A DNA stretch of 64,000 bases from Devosia sp. A8/3-2. Lineage in GTDB: Bacteria > Pseudomonadota > Alphaproteobacteria > Rhizobiales > Devosiaceae. The position numbers and the translations under genes were made by a program. Below are positions 61,040 to 64,000 of the stretch, piece after piece. The stretch spans positions 62,001-126,000 of the forward strand of contig CP104975.1 in the NCBI GenBank assembly GCA_025452255.1, given 5' to 3'. The first letter of the stretch is position 1, and every line of letters begins with the position of its first letter. The notes beneath the pieces were generated by a model. That model had not been told where the DNA came from, did not search any database, and saw only the letters and a list, made by a program, of their open reading frames with translations.

Positions 61040-61459
61040 TTGAAGATTGCCCCTTGGATGACCGACGCACAACGTGTCCACGTGGGCCTTTGGTCCAAAT
61101 ATCTCGCTTTCGGAACGGCAACGGCTTGTGCAACTTTGGTGCTTGTCTGGGCGCAGTCAGGGTTCGGCCAGACGCCTTATCTCGGCCCATTCCAAAGTTT
61201 GCCTGAAACAACCGCTGATATCCCCGCGGCAGTTCAGAGGCTGGTCGCCGACGCTTTTCCGGTTGGCACACCTGAGACGGAGCTGATCGCTACCGTTTCC
61301 CAATGGGGCTTTGTTTTTCATGCTACCGGAGACCAACTTCGCGCGGAATACACTGCGGATCGTTTTGTTTGCTCGAACCATCTGTCGATCACGTGGAAAT
61401 CCGACGAGCATAGGCGGGTGTCTGAAGTTTTTGGCAGTTCATACCTCGCCTGCCTGTGA
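61040..61459 (+). CDS. Hypothetical membrane-anchored protein
   Basis: 139 residues from a TTG start. One hydrophobic segment (YLAFGTATACATLVLVWA) is followed by an exported domain with DAFPVGTPETELIATVSQWG and FVCSNHLSITWKSDEHRRVS. The PVGTPxxxLxxxLxxxGF pattern resembles small lipid-facing or BamE-like folds only loosely. Function unknown. Confidence 0.55.
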   Translation: MKIAPWMTDAQRVHVGLWSKYLAFGTATACATLVLVWAQSGFGQTPYLGPFQSLPETTADIPAAVQRLVADAFPVGTPETELIATVSQWGFVFHATGDQLRAEYTADRFVCSNHLSITWKSDEHRRVSEVFGSSYLACL

Positions 61460-61491
61460 GGGCTCCTTATGCCCGTTGGCCCGATTTCGGA

Positions 61492-61902
61492 CTAACAGCC
61501 CTCAATGATCAGCGGCTCCCAAATTTCTTTCTCGTCGCGACTAAACCGAAATTGAAACTGCCAACCGGCATCGAAGAGCGGTCGATAGCCCAATCCGCCA
61601 ACTTCTTCAGACGCGCAAAGGCGCTGGCGGGCAACAAGATCAAGTTGATCTTTGAATTGTTCGCCGAATTGCGACGCATATTCGGTCAGCCCCACATGCC
61701 CAATCAATCGCTTTTCAACACAATCTGCCTCGGCAAAGCCGGTCTCAACGAAAACACCCTTTGGAACTGCAAGGCCGGTTTTCAGAAGCAGTTCGGCCCA
61801 TTTGCAGTTCATTTCCGTTCCGCTGGTCGACACTATGTCCCGGCCATAAGTGCCGGCGTTCATGAAAACCAACAAAAAAGTAGCCGCCAGTGGAATGTTC
61901 AT
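61492..61902 (-). CDS. Hypothetical secreted protein
   Basis: 136 residues with a signal peptide (MNIPLAATFLLVFMNAGTYG). Four or more cysteines in the mature part (NCKWAELL, EADCVEKRL, RQRLCASEE, IIEGC) could form disulfides in the periplasm. Frame intact; no family recognised. Confidence 0.55.
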   Translation of the reverse strand: MNIPLAATFLLVFMNAGTYGRDIVSTSGTEMNCKWAELLLKTGLAVPKGVFVETGFAEADCVEKRLIGHVGLTEYASQFGEQFKDQLDLVARQRLCASEEVGGLGYRPLFDAGWQFQFRFSRDEKEIWEPLIIEGC

Positions 61903-61951
61903 GATTGATCCCTCTTAGGCAACGCAAAGCTCAACTATGAGCCACTCTGCC

Positions 61952-62188
61952 CTAGGACTTTGAATCGAAACGCCCAGTGACAACAGAATGTACAAACCTG
62001 ATAAGAAATCCGCAAATACCTAAAAACCCAGCAGAAATTATCAAAGCTATATACTTGGACATTCTATCATTAAAAAATGCCGAGTAAATCAGGATAGCAA
62101 TAACACCAACAACAAGCTCTGGAAGATGGTACCGAAGAGCCCCTCTTACACTTGATCGGGTTACTTTCTTATTCCACATGGCCATCAA
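61952..62188 (-). CDS. Small membrane protein, unknown function
   Basis: 78 residues with two hydrophobic segments (ELVVGVIAILIYSAFF and YIALIISAGFLGICGFLI). More AT-rich than its surroundings. No family recognised. Confidence 0.45.
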   Translation of the reverse strand: MMAMWNKKVTRSSVRGALRYHLPELVVGVIAILIYSAFFNDRMSKYIALIISAGFLGICGFLIRFVHSVVTGRFDSKS

Positions 62189-62406
62189 CCGTTACTGCGA
62201 CCCACGATAACGTTCGCCCGCCGGAGATCTCCTCCAGATTGTAAAGTTGGCAGCACCGCGGCATATCATCAGGCCTTTAGCCCCTCACTGTTTTCACCGC
62301 TACATTTGTCTATAGCGAGCGGTGAAATGCCTCGTTCAAGGCACCCGCGGCCAGACCCGATGCAGTCAGGAGCCTGTCTTATGCGCTGTTCTCAGTTGAG
62401 GTCACG

Positions 62407-62658
62407 CTACCACCATCGCCCCGAATTTCTGAAATCAGTGATGACGACGGCAATCGAGAAGCCGATCCATATGAGCAACCCTCCAGCATAAAGAACAGAA
62501 AAATCGTCTGGACTGCCGCTCTGGAACTGCTCGAAAATGGTGGGGCGTTGTACGCGGTAGCGCCCGTTATAGATAAAGAAATAGAAGGCCGACGCCAGCA
62601 GGCTGAGGATCAACTGAATAATGCCGCGCGGCAGTGGACCGTCAAAAAGCCTATACAT
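62407..62658 (-). CDS. Small membrane protein, unknown function
   Basis: 83 residues from the ATG at 62658 (MYRLFDGPLPRGIIQLILSL); the longer frame from 62742 adds an unconvincing polar leader. Two membrane helices (IIQLILSLLASAFYFFIYNG and VLYAGGLLIWIGFSIAVVIT). No family recognised. Confidence 0.5.
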   Translation of the reverse strand: MYRLFDGPLPRGIIQLILSLLASAFYFFIYNGRYRVQRPTIFEQFQSGSPDDFSVLYAGGLLIWIGFSIAVVITDFRNSGRWW

Positions 62659-62838
62659 GGCACTATCCTCCGCCCGGGCAGTAGCAAATCTTCCACGATT
62701 GGCAATGTTTTTGCTGAAATGCCGGTTAACGATCACTGCCATAGCGGCGTCAACAATGGGGCCGGAACCCGCTGGCAGCTACGGCCAACCGACCGTCGTG
62801 TCCACGGCGAGCCCGGAGCAGTTCAGTTGCTCGCCCAA

Positions 62839-63357
62839 TCAGCTCTTCGCTTCTAATTGCGCATTGCTGCTTAGAGGGATTTCAAGGACCGAGCGCGGTA
62901 CAGCAGTTGCATTAGTCATGTCCACGTATCTCTCGAGGATAAATCCGGCGGCAGCGTAGAAGTCCAGCGCCAGTGGATTGGCCATCACGACCATCCTCCT
63001 TCCGCCCCTCCGAGAAACTAGGGCGACCAGTGTGTCGACAAGGGCCTTCCCAACGCCAGTGCGCCAACAATCAGGATCTACGAACAAGGCTGTCATTTCC
63101 CCCTCATCACCCCCGGACCGCTCCAACACCGCGAAGCCGACAATGCGCTGTTCCCGAGTCGCCACCTGAACGTGATCATCGGCGAACCATTGTGGTCGGA
63201 AGCTCCCATAGATGAGCTCAGGCCGGGACCCCAGAAGCGTGCGCATTGGTTCTGGGTAGCCCTTGAGGGAAGCGCGTCGCTGGATGTCGACGAGCAGGGG
63301 CAAGTCTTCGATCACACCTGATCGGATCAGTGTTTGAATGCAAGCACGGTCTTTCAC
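62839..63357 (-). CDS. GNAT-family N-acetyltransferase
   Basis: 172 residues from the GTG at 63357, after AGGTAAGGAAC; an ATG at 63450 is in frame but gives an unusual leader. IRSGVIEDLPLLVDIQRRAS, then the acetyl-CoA site EMTALFVDPDCWRTGVGKAL (the xxxGxGxxL loop), VMANPLALDFYAAAGFILER. Catalyses acetyl transfer to an unknown amine. Frame intact. Confidence 0.83.
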   Translation of the reverse strand: MKDRACIQTLIRSGVIEDLPLLVDIQRRASLKGYPEPMRTLLGSRPELIYGSFRPQWFADDHVQVATREQRIVGFAVLERSGGDEGEMTALFVDPDCWRTGVGKALVDTLVALVSRRGGRRMVVMANPLALDFYAAAGFILERYVDMTNATAVPRSVLEIPLSSNAQLEAKS

Positions 63358-63450
63358 GTTCCTTACCTGAGCTTTTGCACTACGGGCTCCTTGGAAGTGG
63401 AGGCCTTCATCAACTCGGCTTGCCAAGCCGACCTCAACGCGGCGCGTCAC

Positions 63451-63795
63451 TCATTGGCGGCGCCACATTTCTTCGATAATCGGCCAGACCTCGCGTTGGA
63501 AGGCATCGCGGCCGGTTGTTCCGTAGGTGATCGAGGCAAGCGAGACGGATTGAAAAGCCTGAAAACGCGATAGCGTCACCGACCATTGACTACTGCCATC
63601 GTTGCCCTCTGCGGCGACGGTGCTCCCACCCTTGATGGGATTTAGTTCTACGTTCCATCCCCGAGTTTGTGCACTATTTAGGAGGCAGTCAGCGACTACG
63701 CTATGCCGACCAGCAACCACGATTTCGTACGCGCTTGGGGTCGACATTGCCGCAGTAATTAAGAAGATCGCTGTGACCAAATCTTGATCCCTCAT
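63451..63795 (-). CDS. Hypothetical exported protein
   Basis: 114 residues with an N-terminal hydrophobic stretch (LVTAIFLITAAMSTPSAYE). The mature part NSAQTRGWNVELNPIKGGST and SQWSVTLSRFQAFQSVSLAS has no recognised family. Frame intact. Confidence 0.5.
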   Translation of the reverse strand: MRDQDLVTAIFLITAAMSTPSAYEIVVAGRHSVVADCLLNSAQTRGWNVELNPIKGGSTVAAEGNDGSSQWSVTLSRFQAFQSVSLASITYGTTGRDAFQREVWPIIEEMWRRQ

Positions 63796-63878
63796 CTGCT
63801 AGAGTTCGATAGTGGCAACTTGAGCTTTTGCACCAATGCAGCTCCACGACGAAATCACCGTCAGAACGTGCTTGGCAG

Positions 63879-64000
63879 CTAGAGCCAAGGCGCTTGCTTC
63901 AGCCAGCGTTGCCCCTCTGGTGTATGGCCAAGGACCAGCCTAAAACCACCTGTGTCGGAAAGTCCTTCCAATACTGAGAACAACTGTTCGCACTCGTCAT
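63879..64000 (-). CDS. Possible C-terminal end of a gene entering from the right edge
   Basis: A minus-strand open frame enters at the window edge and ends at the TAG at 63879: DECEQLFSVLEGLSDTGGFR, then LVLGHTPEGQRWLK. Too short to identify; listed as possible partial coding sequence only. Confidence 0.3.
   Translation of the reverse strand, partial: DECEQLFSVLEGLSDTGGFRLVLGHTPEGQRWLKQAPWL

Overview
The window looks like chromosomal DNA of a GC-rich alphaproteobacterium of the Hyphomicrobiales type (a Devosia- or Rhizobium-like soil or plant-associated heterotroph). This is inferred from the gene families (LysR regulators beside dehydrogenases, several ABC importers, a giant calcium-binding secreted protein with its own type I exporter) and from codon use. 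No rRNA, tRNA or CRISPR array was recognised. About thirty genes carry single-base frame breaks, several at homopolymer runs, although conserved protein sequence continues in another frame. I read these as probable assembly errors, give the whole-gene span, and note the breaks.

Region by region. 1-3.5 kb: two short-chain dehydrogenases, a small secreted protein and a SnoaL-like protein, divergent from an intact LysR regulator. 3.5-5.9 kb: a Dabb-domain protein, a LysR remnant, a YdcZ-type transporter and a PaiB-like flavoprotein. 6.0-13.9 kb: a sugar ABC importer, a GH78 alpha-L-rhamnosidase and a LacI regulator, tied together by two near-identical inverted-repeat operators. 14.3-25.2 kb: an accessory stretch with SMI1/KNR4-type and other immunity-like small proteins, an AI-2E-type transporter, an IS110 fragment, a nucleotidyltransferase and an archaeal-type aspartyl-tRNA synthetase. 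25.4-31.9 kb: a 2-aminoethylphosphonate-type ABC importer, a class III aminotransferase-fold enzyme resembling PbfA, and a LysR regulator. 31.9-33.5 kb: a Na/Pi cotransporter with a PhoU-like tail. 33.7-44.2 kb: a glycerophosphodiester phosphodiesterase (GDPD), a LysR regulator, and an operon of a dipeptide-type ABC importer, a second GDPD, an inositol-monophosphatase-family phosphatase and a DUF4432 epimerase-like protein.

The last operon has the gene content of the Agrobacterium agrocinopine (acc) operon: importer, phosphodiesterase, sugar phosphatase. It suggests uptake of an intact sugar or polyol phosphodiester that is cleaved and dephosphorylated in the cytoplasm. A 23-bp identical site lies upstream of both this operon and the lone GDPD gene, on either side of the LysR gene. 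With the phosphonate and phosphate transporters, 25-44 kb reads as a phosphorus- and carbon-scavenging island.

44.5-45.4 kb encodes a nucleotidyltransferase-HEPN protein. 45.8-59.1 kb is a type I secretion locus: a roughly 3,290-residue RTX protein with an N-terminal helical domain that may be lysozyme-like, a Hint-like domain, a long array of DGDG repeats and C-terminal RTX repeats, followed by its ABC exporter and HlyD adaptor and preceded by a small membrane protein that could be its immunity partner. 59.5-64 kb holds a beta-lactamase-fold hydrolase, small membrane or secreted proteins of unknown function, and a GNAT acetyltransferase.
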